Assembly (NCBI GenBank): GCA_017429985.1
Contig: JAFRNW010000042.1
Span: 62,001-126,000 of the forward strand
Length of the DNA: 64,000 nt
DNA from: Clostridia bacterium
Lineage (GTDB): Bacteria > Bacillota > Clostridia > Christensenellales > CAG-138
Direction: 5' to 3'
Numbering within the stretch: position 1 is the first letter of the stretch; every line of letters starts with the position of its first letter. Of the stretch, positions 1-8,791 are shown in pieces. Below the pieces are notes generated by a model. The model was not told where the DNA came from. It saw only the letters and a list, made by a program, of their open reading frames with translations, and made no database searches. The position numbers and the translations under genes were made by a program.

Positions 1-311
1 TGCGGAAGGCAAAGCCGGAAGGCGATCCGGATTACAGCCTTCTGAACGATGACGAGAGCAGATCGCTGATCGCGGCGCTCGGGGCATTCCCGGACGCGGT
101 AAAAGAAGCTGCGGAAAAGTATGAGCCGTATCTTGTTTCGAGATCGGTCATGCAGATCTGCCAGGCGTTTAACCGCTTCTATTATGAGCAGAGGATCATG
201 ACGGATGACGCTGCGCTCCGCAATGCAAGGCTGACACTGACAGAGGCGGCGCGGGACGTCATCGCAATCGGACTGAATCTAATCGGGCTTTCTGCCCCGG
301 AAAGGATGTAA
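1..311 (+). CDS. argS: Arginyl-tRNA synthetase, C-terminal part (partial)
   Basis: Only the last 102 codons are present. The reading frame enters at base 3 and ends at TAA 309-311. The peptide is the all-helical anticodon-binding (DALR) domain that ends class I ArgRS. It carries the typical helix with residues VSRSVMQICQAFNRFYYEQ, followed by a run close to LTEAARDVIAIGLNLIGL and the terminal PERM that I recognise from ArgRS. The protein charges tRNA-Arg in the cytoplasm. The catalytic HIGH domain lies left of the window, so its integrity cannot be judged. serS starts 8 bases downstream, which suggests co-transcription. Confidence 0.9.
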   Translation, partial: RKAKPEGDPDYSLLNDDESRSLIAALGAFPDAVKEAAEKYEPYLVSRSVMQICQAFNRFYYEQRIMTDDAALRNARLTLTEAARDVIAIGLNLIGLSAPERM

Positions 312-319
312 TTTACAGT

Positions 320-1600
320 ATGATCGATATCAAACTGATCAGAGAAAACGCGGAACTGGTAAAAGAGAATATCAGGAAAAAGTTCCAGGACGAAAAGATC
401 GCGCTTGTTGACGAGGTCGCGGAACTGGACGCGGAACTTCGGAAAGCGATCAAGAAGGGAGACGACCTCCGCAATTTCAGAACGGTCACCAGCAAGGAAA
501 TCGGAAAGCTGATGGCTGCGGGAGAAAGAGAAAAAGCAGAGGAAACGAAGAAAAAGGTCGCCGCGATCGCGGACGAGATGGCTGCCCTGGATGTAAAGCG
601 GGAAGAGCTTGCCGCCGAGATCCGGAAGCGGATGCTGGTGATCCCGAATATCATCGACGATGCCGTGCCGATCGGACGCGACGATACGGAAAACGTGGAG
701 ATCGAACGGTTCGGCGATCCGGTCGTACCGGATTTTCCGATTCCCCACCACGCTGTAATCATGGAGCAGCTTTCGGGATTGGATTTGAACAGCGCCAGGA
801 AGACGTCCGGGGCCGGCTTCTACTATCTGAAGGGGGATATCGCGAGGCTGCACTCCGCAGTGCTTTCCTATGCGCGCGACTTCATGATCGACCGCGGCTT
901 TACATACTGCATTCCGCCGTATATGATCCGTTCCAATGTCGTGACCGGCGTCATGAGTTTTTCCGAGATGGAAGACATGATGTACAAGATAGAAGGAGAG
1001 GATCTGTACCTGATCGGCACAAGCGAGCATTCCATGATCGGGCGCTTCATTGACAGCTTTCTGGAGGAGAGCGATCTCCCGCAGTGCCTGACGAGTTATT
1101 CTCCCTGCTTCCGGAAGGAAGTCGGCGCGCACGGCATCGAGGAGAGAGGCGTGTACAGGATCCATCAGTTTGAAAAGCAGGAAATGGTCGTCGTCTGCGC
1201 GCCGGAAGAGAGCAAGGCGTGGTTCGACAGGATGTGGAAGATCACGGTCGACTTTTTCCGGACGCTGGACATTCCCGTCAGAACGCTTGAGTGCTGCTCC
1301 GGGGATCTCGCGGATCTGAAGGTCAGAAGCCTTGACGTGGAGGCATGGTCGCCCAGACAGAAAAAGTACTTTGAAGTCGGAAGCTGCAGCAATCTCGGCG
1401 ACGCGCAGTCAAGGCGGCTGGGCATCCGAATCCGGAACAAAGCGAAGGGGAATTATTACCCCCACACGCTGAACAATACCGTTGTGGCTCCTCCGCGCAT
1501 GCTGATCGCGTTCCTCGAGAACAATCTGAACGAGGACGGCACCGTCCGCATCCCCGAGGCGCTGAGACCGTATATGGGCGGGAAGACGCAGATCGGTTGA
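320..1600 (+). CDS. serS: Seryl-tRNA synthetase, clostridial type
   Basis: This class II synthetase of 426 residues charges tRNA-Ser. Residues 1-110 form the long coiled-coil tRNA-binding arm, rich in Glu, Lys and Ala. Motif 2 reads PCFRKEVGAHGIEERGVYR, followed by HQFEKQE. Motif 3 is LNNTVVAPPRMLIAFLENN, and the protein ends in RPYMGG. The substitutions around GDLADLKV and SCSNLGDAQSRRLG differ from the E. coli SerRS pattern but match a form I know from Clostridium and Lachnospiraceae. ATG 320 is preceded by AAAGGA inside the end of argS, so translation is probably coupled to argS. The gene appears complete. Confidence 0.95.
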   Translation: MIDIKLIRENAELVKENIRKKFQDEKIALVDEVAELDAELRKAIKKGDDLRNFRTVTSKEIGKLMAAGEREKAEETKKKVAAIADEMAALDVKREELAAEIRKRMLVIPNIIDDAVPIGRDDTENVEIERFGDPVVPDFPIPHHAVIMEQLSGLDLNSARKTSGAGFYYLKGDIARLHSAVLSYARDFMIDRGFTYCIPPYMIRSNVVTGVMSFSEMEDMMYKIEGEDLYLIGTSEHSMIGRFIDSFLEESDLPQCLTSYSPCFRKEVGAHGIEERGVYRIHQFEKQEMVVVCAPEESKAWFDRMWKITVDFFRTLDIPVRTLECCSGDLADLKVRSLDVEAWSPRQKKYFEVGSCSNLGDAQSRRLGIRIRNKAKGNYYPHTLNNTVVAPPRMLIAFLENNLNEDGTVRIPEALRPYMGGKTQIG

Positions 1601-1603
1601 TTC

Positions 1604-1632
1604 TTTACAAAAGACCCTGTTACGGCTATAAT
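1604..1632 (+). promoter_or_regulatory. Vegetative promoter of the ileS leader
   Basis: The -35 box TTTACA (1604-1609) and -10 box TATAAT (1627-1632) are separated by exactly 17 bp. It begins just after the serS stop codon and would start the T-box transcript near 1640. Confidence 0.85.
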
Positions 1633-1639
1633 GGGGCAG

Positions 1640-1878
1640 TAAACCGAGGAACGGGACAAACAGCAGGATACAGCCGGAAAAAGCGAGCCGTGTGCGGTGA
1701 AAGACGGAACGGAATGCCCTGTATGCATCACCCGCGAGGGCGCTTCTGAACAGAGTAGGAAGCGACGTGTGCTCACGTTACAGAGTAAGAGAGGGCAGGT
1801 ATGACCTGCCAATCAGGGTGGTACCGCGGAAATCAAGCTTTTCGTCCCATGAGAGGGACGCAAAGCTTTTTTTATTGA
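1640..1878 (+). promoter_or_regulatory. T-box riboswitch (tRNA-Ile) upstream of ileS
   Basis: The leader contains Stem I landmarks (AAGCGAGCC at 1681-1689, GGTGAAAG at 1696-1703) and an ATC triplet at 1727-1729 followed by ACCCGCGAG. This is where the specifier codon sits, and ATC is an isoleucine codon. The GTAGG and CGTTACAGAGTAAGAG elements follow, then the canonical T-box AGGGTGGTACCGCGG at 1815-1829. A terminator stem, AAGCTTTTCGTCCC paired with GGGACGCAAAGCTT, spans 1835-1868 and is followed by a T run. Uncharged tRNA-Ile should stabilise the antiterminator and switch on ileS. The UGGU of the bulge pairs with the ACCA end expected for tRNA-Ile. Confidence 0.95.
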
Positions 1879-1895
1879 TCAATGGAGGAAACAGA

Positions 1896-4800
1896 ATGTA
1901 CAGAAAAGTATCGACGGACATGAACTTTGTGCCCAGAGAAAAGGAGATTTTGGATTTCTGGAAGGAAAACCAGGTGTTTGAAAAGAGCGTGAAACTCAGG
2001 GAAGAAGCACCGGCCTATACGTTTTTCGACGGACCGCCGACGGCGAACGGACGCCCGCACATCGGTCATGTCGAAACCAGGGCGATCAAGGATCTGATCC
2101 CGCGTTACCGGACCATGAAAGGGTACGACGTGCTGAGAAAAGCCGGCTGGGATACCCATGGCCTTCCGGTCGAGCTGGAGGTGGAGCGCAACCTCGGGCT
2201 GGACGGAAAGGAGCAGATCGAACAGTATGGTGTCGAGCCCTTCGTGGAAGAGTGCAAGAAATCTGTCTGGAAGTACAAGACCGAATGGGAGCACATGTCG
2301 GACCGGGTCGCTTTCTGGGCGGACATGAAGGATCCCTATATCACCTACGACAACAATTACATCGAATCGGAGTGGTGGGCGCTCAAGAAGATCCATGAGA
2401 AGGGTCTCCTGTATAAGGGCTATAAGATCGTGCCTTACTGCCCCCGCTGCGGGACCGCCCTGGCAAGCCACGAGGTGGCGCAGGGATACAAGGACATTAA
2501 GGAAACTTCCGCCATCGCCAAGTTCTATCTGGATGAGGAACCGGATGTTGCGATCCTGGCGTGGACCACGACTCCGTGGACGCTTCCCTCCAATACGGGA
2601 CTCTGCGTAAACGCGGATTTTGAATATGCGTATGTCGAGCAGGACGGAACCAAATACCTGCTCGCGGAAGCGCTGATCGGGCAGATTCTCGGCGACAACG
2701 TCAAGATCCTGAAGAAAGTCCTTGGCGCGGAGCTGGTCGGAAAGACCTACAGGCCGCTGTTTGACCTCCCGGTGAACTTCAGAGGCAAGACCGGTTACAG
2801 AATCGTCGCGGATGATTACGTAACGTTGGATGCCGGAACCGGAATCGTGCACATCGCGCTGGCGTTCGGTGAAGACGACAACCGCGTCGGCCAGGCGTAC
2901 GATCTTCCGTTCCTGCAGCTGGTTGATTCCAGGGGCCGCATGTGCGGCGGAACGCCTTTCGACGGGATGTTTGTGAAGGATGCGGATCCGAAGGTCCTGG
3001 AATATCTGAAAGAGAAGGGGACGCTGTTCGCAGCGCTTCCGTTTGAACACAGCTATCCGTTCTGCTGGCGGTGCGACACGCCGCTGATCTATTATGCCCG
3101 CGAGAGCTGGTTCATTAAAATGACGGCGGTCAAGGATAAGCTGATCCGGTTCAACCGGAGCATCAACTGGATCCCTGACAATATCAAGGAAGGCCGGATG
3201 GGCAATTTCCTCGAGGGCGTGATCGACTGGGGACTCAGCCGCGAACGCTACTGGGGAACGCCTCTCCCGGTATGGACCTGCGAATGCGGCTGCACGCATG
3301 TGATCGGGAGCCGGGAAGAGCTGAAAAAGATGAGCCGGAACTGCCCGGACGATATCGAACTGCACAAGCCGTATATCGATCAGGTGGAGGTAATCTGTCC
3401 GGAATGCGGTAAGATCATGAAGCGCGAGCCTGTCGTTCTGGACTGCTGGTTCGATTCCGGATCCATGCCTTTCGCACAGTGGCATTATCCCTTTGAAAAC
3501 AAAGAGATTTTTGAAAAACGCTACCCCGCGGATTTCATTTCGGAAGCGATCGACCAGACCCGCGGCTGGTTCTATACCCTTCTGGCGATTTCGACATGCC
3601 TGTTCGACGAACCTGCCTTTAAAAACTGCGTCGTCATGGGACACGTCCAGGATATGGACGGCCGCAAGATGTCGAAGCATCTCGGGAATGTCGTGGACCC
3701 GTGGTCCGTTCTCGACAAACAGGGCGCCGACGCTGTCCGCTGGTACTTCTATTCCTCCAGTATGCCGTGGCTGCCTTGCCGGTTTTCCGGCGAGGCGGTG
3801 TCGGAAACGCAGCGGAAGTATATGGGGACCCTGTGGAACACCTACGCGTTCTATGTATTGTACGCGGATATCGACGGATTCGATCCGACCCGGTATTCGC
3901 TTAAGGACTGCGTCCTCTCCGAAATGGATAAATGGGTCCTTTCCCGCCTCAATACGCTGGTGGCCGGCGTGGACAGCGACCTTGAAAACTTCCGCATCAC
4001 GGAAGCAGCAAGAGACATGCAGGACTTTGTGGATGAGCTTTCAAACTGGTATGTGCGCCGCTGCAGGGATCGTTACTGGGGAAGCGAAGAAACGCCCGAC
4101 AAGGTCGCAGCCTATATGACGCTGTATACCGTGCTTGAGACGATGGCGCGCCTTACCGCACCGTTTACGCCGTTCATGTCGGAGCAGATCTATCAGAACA
4201 TTGTCCGTTCTGTCGATCAGAACGCTCCGCTGTCGGTGCACTTCTGCGATTATCCCGTTTCCGACGCTTCGAGGATCGATCCGGATCTCGAGCGGAACAT
4301 GGCAAGGGTCCTTGGCCTCGTAACGCTCGGCAGGGCGGCCAGAAACGAATCGAACATGAAGATCCGCCAGCCGCTTTCGGAGATGTTTGTCCAGGGAGAG
4401 CCGATGGGAGAGGAATTCACCGCCATCATTTCCGAAGAGCTGAACGTGAAAGCGGTGCATTTTGTGGAGGATGCGTCCGGATTCATTTCCTACCGGGTCA
4501 AGCCGCAGCTCAGAACGCTCGGACCGCGTTACGGGAAGCTGCTCGGCGCGATCAGCGCGCATCTTGCGGCAGAAGGAACGGGCGACCGGGTGGTCGAGGC
4601 GACTGCCGGCGGCGGCACATACAAGACCGTGATCAACGGAGCCGAGATTGAGCTTTCAGCGGACGACGTCCTGGTGTCGGCGCAGCAGAAAGCCGGATAT
4701 GTCAGCGCGTCCGATAACGGAATCACGATCGTTCTGAACACGAACCTGACCGAGGAACTGATCGAAGAAGGCTTCGCGAGGGAACTGGTGTCAAAGCTTC

Positions 4801-5015
4801 AGACCATGCGCAAGGAAGCCGGATTCGAAGTGGCCGACCACATCTCCGTTTCCTTCTCTGGCAATGACCGGATCAAGGCCGTTCTTGACAAATACGGCGA
4901 TCGGATCCTGAAGGATGTCCTCGGCGACGATCTGACTGAAGGACAGCCGGAAGGCTATGTGAAGGAATGGAACATCAACGGCGAAATCGTCACGCTCGGA
5001 GTGAAAAAAGAATGA
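1896..5015 (+). CDS. ileS: Isoleucyl-tRNA synthetase, type 2 (IleRS2)
   Basis: Class I synthetase of 1039 residues. The HIGH motif (HIGH, residues 55-58) lies near the N terminus and KMSKH (591-595) is the second signature. The CP1 editing domain lies between them, and a long C-terminal anticodon-binding region follows. The zinc-like segment CPRCGTALASHEVAQGY and the overall length fit the eukaryote-like type 2 enzymes rather than the roughly 940-residue type 1. Type 2 enzymes are generally less sensitive to mupirocin. The first signature is the normal HXGH order, not the swapped form described in hyper-resistant enzymes. ATG 1896 has GGAGG 7 bases upstream; an upstream in-frame extension lies inside the T-box and is not coding. 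Confidence 0.97.
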   Translation: MYRKVSTDMNFVPREKEILDFWKENQVFEKSVKLREEAPAYTFFDGPPTANGRPHIGHVETRAIKDLIPRYRTMKGYDVLRKAGWDTHGLPVELEVERNLGLDGKEQIEQYGVEPFVEECKKSVWKYKTEWEHMSDRVAFWADMKDPYITYDNNYIESEWWALKKIHEKGLLYKGYKIVPYCPRCGTALASHEVAQGYKDIKETSAIAKFYLDEEPDVAILAWTTTPWTLPSNTGLCVNADFEYAYVEQDGTKYLLAEALIGQILGDNVKILKKVLGAELVGKTYRPLFDLPVNFRGKTGYRIVADDYVTLDAGTGIVHIALAFGEDDNRVGQAYDLPFLQLVDSRGRMCGGTPFDGMFVKDADPKVLEYLKEKGTLFAALPFEHSYPFCWRCDTPLIYYARESWFIKMTAVKDKLIRFNRSINWIPDNIKEGRMGNFLEGVIDWGLSRERYWGTPLPVWTCECGCTHVIGSREELKKMSRNCPDDIELHKPYIDQVEVICPECGKIMKREPVVLDCWFDSGSMPFAQWHYPFENKEIFEKRYPADFISEAIDQTRGWFYTLLAISTCLFDEPAFKNCVVMGHVQDMDGRKMSKHLGNVVDPWSVLDKQGADAVRWYFYSSSMPWLPCRFSGEAVSETQRKYMGTLWNTYAFYVLYADIDGFDPTRYSLKDCVLSEMDKWVLSRLNTLVAGVDSDLENFRITEAARDMQDFVDELSNWYVRRCRDRYWGSEETPDKVAAYMTLYTVLETMARLTAPFTPFMSEQIYQNIVRSVDQNAPLSVHFCDYPVSDASRIDPDLERNMARVLGLVTLGRAARNESNMKIRQPLSEMFVQGEPMGEEFTAIISEELNVKAVHFVEDASGFISYRVKPQLRTLGPRYGKLLGAISAHLAAEGTGDRVVEATAGGGTYKTVINGAEIELSADDVLVSAQQKAGYVSASDNGITIVLNTNLTEELIEEGFARELVSKLQTMRKEAGFEVADHISVSFSGNDRIKAVLDKYGDRILKDVLGDDLTEGQPEGYVKEWNINGEIVTLGVKKE

Positions 5016-5545
5016 ACGCGATTGATCTGATCAATTCCAGAAGAAGCTACAGGGGGAAATACCTTCCGCAGCCGGTTCCGAGAGAGGATCTCCGGGCAAT
5101 CATGGAGACCGGACTTGCCGCTCCGTCCGGATGCAATACGCAGACGACATCCCTGATAGGGGTGGATGATCCGGAAGTGCTCCGGAAACTTCACGGCGTG
5201 ATGACACCGGATTTTGCCGAGACTGCGCCGGCGGCCATCTGCGTGCTGACACAGCGCAAATTTGCAAACCGTGACAAATGCTTCGCGGTACAGGATTATG
5301 CCGCCGCGATCGAGAACATGCTTCTTGCGGCGGAGGCGCTGGGCTACCGGAGCTGCTGGTACGAAGGGATGCTGACCGACGACGACAGGATCGGGGACAG
5401 AATGGCGGAAGTTCTCGGCGTTCCCGAAGGATACGAACTGGTGTGCATGCTCCCGATCGGCGTTGCAGCGGAAGAAGTCAGGCTCCCGAAAAAGAAACCG
5501 TTCCGGGAACGCGCCTGGTTCAACGGATTCGGACAGGAAGCATAA
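5012..5545 (+). CDS. Nitroreductase family protein
   Basis: A 177-residue FMN-dependent nitroreductase-like flavoprotein. It opens with NAIDLINSRRSYRGK, the usual SRRSxR phosphate-binding start of the family. It contains the GLAAPSGCN FMN segment and, near the middle, AAAIENMLLAAEALGYRSCW, another family hallmark. It is shorter than the roughly 200-220 residue classical enzymes, as in many clostridial members. Its ATG overlaps the ileS stop codon (ATGA, 5012-5015), so it is translated from the ileS message and falls under T-box control, an unusual partner for a redox enzyme. The substrate is unknown. Confidence 0.88.
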   Translation: MNAIDLINSRRSYRGKYLPQPVPREDLRAIMETGLAAPSGCNTQTTSLIGVDDPEVLRKLHGVMTPDFAETAPAAICVLTQRKFANRDKCFAVQDYAAAIENMLLAAEALGYRSCWYEGMLTDDDRIGDRMAEVLGVPEGYELVCMLPIGVAAEEVRLPKKKPFRERAWFNGFGQEA

Positions 5546-5551
5546 CTTCGG

Positions 5552-6235
5552 ATGATGCTGGGAACGATCGTAAATGCCGCCGCGATTCTGGTAGGCGGCG
5601 CAATAGGCCTGCTGCTGCGGAAAAGACTTCCGGAGCGTATTTCCGATGCGGTCATGAGCGGCGTCGCCCTGACGGTTCTGTACGTGGGAATATCCGGGTC
5701 GCTGGAAGGTGAAAAGACGCTTGTCGCGATTCTTTCCATGGTGGTCGGCGGCGCGATCGGGACCTGGATCAATATCGATAAGGGACTGAACCGCCTGGGG
5801 GAATATGCTCAGAAGAAGCTTTCCAGCGGACAGGAGGGGAACACCTTTGCGGAGGGGTTTATTAACGCTTCGCTGGTATTCTGCGTCGGCGCCATGGCGG
5901 TGGTCGGATCCCTTCAGAGCGGGCTGACAGGCAATCATGAAGTGCTGTTCGCAAAAGCCCTGCTGGACGGCGTTTCGGCGGCAGTCTATGCCGCCGCACT
6001 GGGAAGCGGCGTCCTTCTGTCCGCACTCCCCGTGCTTTTGTATCAGGGGGCAATCACGCTGCTGGCAGGGCTGCTGAGCCCTGTGCTGGCAGAAGAGGTT
6101 GTAGCGGAAATGACTTGCGTCGGATCGCTGCTGATCATCGGGATCGGATTGAATATGCTGAAAGTGACCAAACTGAAACTGGCAAACTACCTTCCTGCCA
6201 TTTTTCTGCCGATTCTGTTCTGCAAGCTTTTCTGA
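5552..6235 (+). CDS. DUF554 family membrane protein (YdfK-like)
   Basis: A 227-residue polytopic membrane protein with about six to seven hydrophobic segments. It begins GTIVNAAAILVGGAIGLLL, the conserved glycine-rich opening of DUF554, and ends ANYLPAIFLPILF, the usual family ending. A repeated small-residue pattern (VVGGAIGTWI) follows in the second helix. DUF554 proteins have no established function. ATG 5552 is immediately followed by a second ATG at 5555 and either could be used; AGGAAG lies 11-15 bases upstream. It is the third gene of the T-box-ileS unit and is followed by a strong terminator. Confidence 0.88.
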   Translation: MMLGTIVNAAAILVGGAIGLLLRKRLPERISDAVMSGVALTVLYVGISGSLEGEKTLVAILSMVVGGAIGTWINIDKGLNRLGEYAQKKLSSGQEGNTFAEGFINASLVFCVGAMAVVGSLQSGLTGNHEVLFAKALLDGVSAAVYAAALGSGVLLSALPVLLYQGAITLLAGLLSPVLAEEVVAEMTCVGSLLIIGIGLNMLKVTKLKLANYLPAIFLPILFCKLF

Positions 6236-6295
6236 AACGACATCGCCGGATCAGGGTATGGCACCTCGTCTTCCGGCGTTATTTGTGACACAATG

Positions 6296-6340
6296 AAAAA
6301 TGTTGGGGCTGAGTCCTTTTAACTCGACCCCAACATTTAT
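6296..6340. terminator. Bidirectional terminator between DUF554 and nfnB
   Basis: A perfect 10-bp stem AATGTTGGGG / CCCCAACATT (6299-6308 with 6328-6337) is extended by an inner GAGT/ACTC stem. It is flanked by A runs on the left and T-rich sequence on the right, so it can end transcripts from both convergent units. Confidence 0.9.
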
Positions 6341-6364
6341 TATGGATCATATATTCTGCGCTGA

Positions 6365-7759
6365 TTATTTGGACAGTTCCTCGTGAATGGCCGCGGCAGC
6401 CTTCTTGCCGGCGCCCATGGCGAGGATGACGGTGGCGGCACCGGTGACCGCGTCGCCGCCGGCGTATACGAACGGCTTGCTGGTCTTCCCGGTTTCCTCA
6501 TCCGCGATAATGCCGCCCCAGCTCTGGCACTCCAGACCCGGAGTCGTATCCTTGATGAGCGGGTTGGGACTGTTGCCGATCGCGATAACGACGGTCTGGA
6601 CGTCGATCGTATGCTCGCTGCCTTTCTTGACGACAGGACGGCGGCGTCCGGAGGCGTCCGGCTCTCCCAGTTCCATTTCCACGCAGGTCATGGCTTTGAC
6701 GAATCCGTTTTCATCCCCGTGAATCTCGGTCGGATTGGTCAGGAGTTTGAAGATGATGCCTTCTTCCTTCGCGTGCTCGATTTCCTCAACACGCGCGGGC
6801 ATTTCCTTTTCGCTGCGGCGGTAAACGATGTAGACGGTTTCCGCACCGAGGCGCTTGGCGCACCGGGCGGCGTCCATGGCAACGTTTCCTCCGCCCACGA
6901 CGGCGGCGCATTTACCGACCTTGATCGGCGTGTCCGTTTCCGGGAAGGAGTAGGCTTTCATCAGATTGATCCTGGTGAGGAACTCGTTTGCGGAATAAAC
7001 GCCGCACAGGTTTTCACCGGGGATGTTCTGGAATCTCGGAAGACCGGCGCCGGAGCCGACGAATATCGCGTCGTAACCCTCTTCACTCATCAGTTCATCC
7101 AGCGAGATGCAGCGTCCGATCACCATGTCCGTCTTGATGGAAACGCCCATTTCTTCAAGCTTGCTGATCTCCCTGCGAACCAGGGCTTTCGGGAGACGGA
7201 ATTCCGGTATTCCGTACACCAGAACGCCGCCGGGCGTATGAAGCGCTTCAAACACCGTTACGTCATAGCCGAGTTTGCGCAAGTCTCCGGCACAGGTCAG
7301 CCCTGCGGGGCCGCTGCCCACGACAGCCACTTTCTTTCCGTTGCTGGGGATCTCCTCTTTGGGGCCGGCTACACCGTGCTGCATGGCATAGTCTGCGACA
7401 AACCGCTCAAGGCGGCCGATCCCGACCGGATCTCCCTTGATACCACGTACGCATTTCGACTCGCACTGGGTTTCCTGGGGACAGACGCGCCCGCAGATCG
7501 CGGGAAGGGCGTTGGTGGAAGTAATGACATCGTATGCCTCAAGGAACTTGCCTTCCGCAACCAACTTGATGAATTCCGGTATCCGTACATTGACAGGACA
7601 GCCGGAAACACAGGGACGGTGCTTGCAGTTCAGACAACGGGAAGCTTCTTCCATAGCCATCGCTTCATCATAGCCCTGGGAAACCTCCAGAAAATTCTTG
7701 TTGCGGACATTCGGATCCTGCTCACGGGCAGGAAGTTTTTTCAAACTCATGTTAGGCAT
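6365..7759 (-). CDS. nfnB: NfnB / GltA-type NADPH oxidoreductase, large subunit
   Basis: A 464-residue iron-sulfur flavoprotein related to the glutamate synthase small subunit. The N terminus carries two [4Fe-4S] ligand sets (CLNCKHRPCVSGCP and CGRVCPQETQCESKC). An FAD fold with VAVVGSGPAGLTCAGDL follows, then an NADPH fold with AAVVGGGNVAMDAARCAKR. Paired with the upstream gene it matches NfnAB, the electron-bifurcating NADH-dependent reduced ferredoxin:NADP oxidoreductase of anaerobes. The pair has also been annotated as sulfide dehydrogenase or glutamate synthase. No glutamate synthase large subunit is nearby, which favours Nfn. ATG 7759 overlaps the nfnA stop by one base, with GGAGGTG upstream. 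Confidence 0.9.
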   Translation of the reverse strand: MPNMSLKKLPAREQDPNVRNKNFLEVSQGYDEAMAMEEASRCLNCKHRPCVSGCPVNVRIPEFIKLVAEGKFLEAYDVITSTNALPAICGRVCPQETQCESKCVRGIKGDPVGIGRLERFVADYAMQHGVAGPKEEIPSNGKKVAVVGSGPAGLTCAGDLRKLGYDVTVFEALHTPGGVLVYGIPEFRLPKALVRREISKLEEMGVSIKTDMVIGRCISLDELMSEEGYDAIFVGSGAGLPRFQNIPGENLCGVYSANEFLTRINLMKAYSFPETDTPIKVGKCAAVVGGGNVAMDAARCAKRLGAETVYIVYRRSEKEMPARVEEIEHAKEEGIIFKLLTNPTEIHGDENGFVKAMTCVEMELGEPDASGRRRPVVKKGSEHTIDVQTVVIAIGNSPNPLIKDTTPGLECQSWGGIIADEETGKTSKPFVYAGGDAVTGAATVILAMGAGKKAAAAIHEELSK

Positions 7760-8625
7760 TAATCTTCACCTCCGCGTTTTTTCTGAAGTTCAATGTTCTG
7801 AAGGTTGCAGGCGTGTTTTTCGAGGCTTTCCGCTTCCTCCTGCCGGTACATGCGGCTGCGGGAAATCGCTTCGTTCCAGTCGATCTGCTGACCGTCGAAA
7901 TCCGGTCCGTCCACGCAAGCGAATTTCATTTTTCCGTCCACGGTGACGCGGCAGCATCCGCACATGCCCGTTCCGTCGATCATGATCGGGTTCATGGAGA
8001 CGATGGTCGGGATGTCGTATTCCTTCGTCAATCCGCAGACGGCACGCATCATGACCAGAGGACCGATGGCGATGACGTGGTCATAGGGGACGCCGGCCTT
8101 CAGCTGCTCTTCGAGCGCCGTGGTGACGAATCCCTTGTGACCGTTGGAGCCGTCGTCGGTCATGACATACAGATTTGTGCAGGCTGCTTTGAGCTCATCC
8201 ATCAGGATCATCAGACCCGTGTTCCGGAATCCGACGATAACGTCAACTTCGACGCCCATCTCATGGAGCGCTTTTGCCTGTGGGTAGGCGATTGCTACGC
8301 CCAGGCCGCCGCCGATGACGGCGACACGCTTCATGCCTTCAAACTCAGACGCTTTTCCGAGCGGACCGACGAAATCGAGAAGCGCGTCCCCTTCATTCAG
8401 AAGGTCGAGACGTTTTGTGGTATATCCGACTTTCTGGAAAATGATGGTAATGGTGCCTTTGAGGGGATCGCTTCCTGCAATCGTCAGGGGAATTCGCTCG
8501 CCGCTCTCATCAATGCGGAGAATGATGAACTGACCCGGTTTTGCTTTTCTTGCAACCGCGGGCGCCTTGACTTCCATCAAGGTTACCGTGTCATGCAAAG
8601 CGCGTTTCTTGACAATTTGAAACAT
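7759..8625 (-). CDS. nfnA: NfnA-type FAD/NAD-binding subunit with [2Fe-2S] site
   Basis: A 288-residue protein of the ferredoxin-NADP reductase superfamily. It starts MFQIVKKRALHDTVTLMEV and has the FAD-binding segment PGQFIILRIDESGERIPLTI. The NAD-binding fold opens with VAVIGGGLGVAIAYPQAKAL. A C-terminal cysteine cluster, GTGMCGCCRVTV with CVDGPDFDG, is the [2Fe-2S] site of NfnA-type proteins. It forms a heterodimer with NfnB, encoded directly downstream, and in bifurcating systems binds NAD(H). ATG 8625 is preceded by AAAAGGAG. A longer in-frame reading up to 8742 would include the promoter and is rejected. Confidence 0.9.
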   Translation of the reverse strand: MFQIVKKRALHDTVTLMEVKAPAVARKAKPGQFIILRIDESGERIPLTIAGSDPLKGTITIIFQKVGYTTKRLDLLNEGDALLDFVGPLGKASEFEGMKRVAVIGGGLGVAIAYPQAKALHEMGVEVDVIVGFRNTGLMILMDELKAACTNLYVMTDDGSNGHKGFVTTALEEQLKAGVPYDHVIAIGPLVMMRAVCGLTKEYDIPTIVSMNPIMIDGTGMCGCCRVTVDGKMKFACVDGPDFDGQQIDWNEAISRSRMYRQEEAESLEKHACNLQNIELQKKRGGED

Positions 8626-8662
8626 GTTCGGACTCCTTTTGCATTCATTAGTTCTCCAGTTC

Positions 8663-8691
8663 AGTATAGCGGAAAATGCAGACGGTGACAA
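8663..8691 (-). promoter_or_regulatory. Promoter of nfnA-nfnB
   Basis: Read on the minus strand, TTGTCA (8691-8686) and TATACT (8668-8663) are separated by 17 bp. The transcript would start about 30 bp before the nfnA ATG. Confidence 0.8.
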
Positions 8692-8791
8692 GAAAACCGA
8701 GAAACTGGTTTCATGCGGCACTCCTGCCGTGCAGCGAAGCACCTTGCATCCGAAACGTTCCGTTGCTATTCTATTTGCAGAGGTGGAGAGA

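Noticed and set aside
1767..1895. N-terminal extension of ileS
   Set aside because: It lies in the T-box antiterminator and terminator; ATG 1896 has a proper ribosome site.
1872..3680. Long minus-strand open frame of about 600 codons inside ileS
   Set aside because: Complementary shadow of ileS caused by GC-rich codons; no ribosome site and no recognisable protein.
8624..8791. Extended N terminus of the cyclase-family hydrolase
   Set aside because: The extension overlaps the nfnA start and promoter; ATG 8792 has AGGTGGAG and begins with the family's usual sequence.
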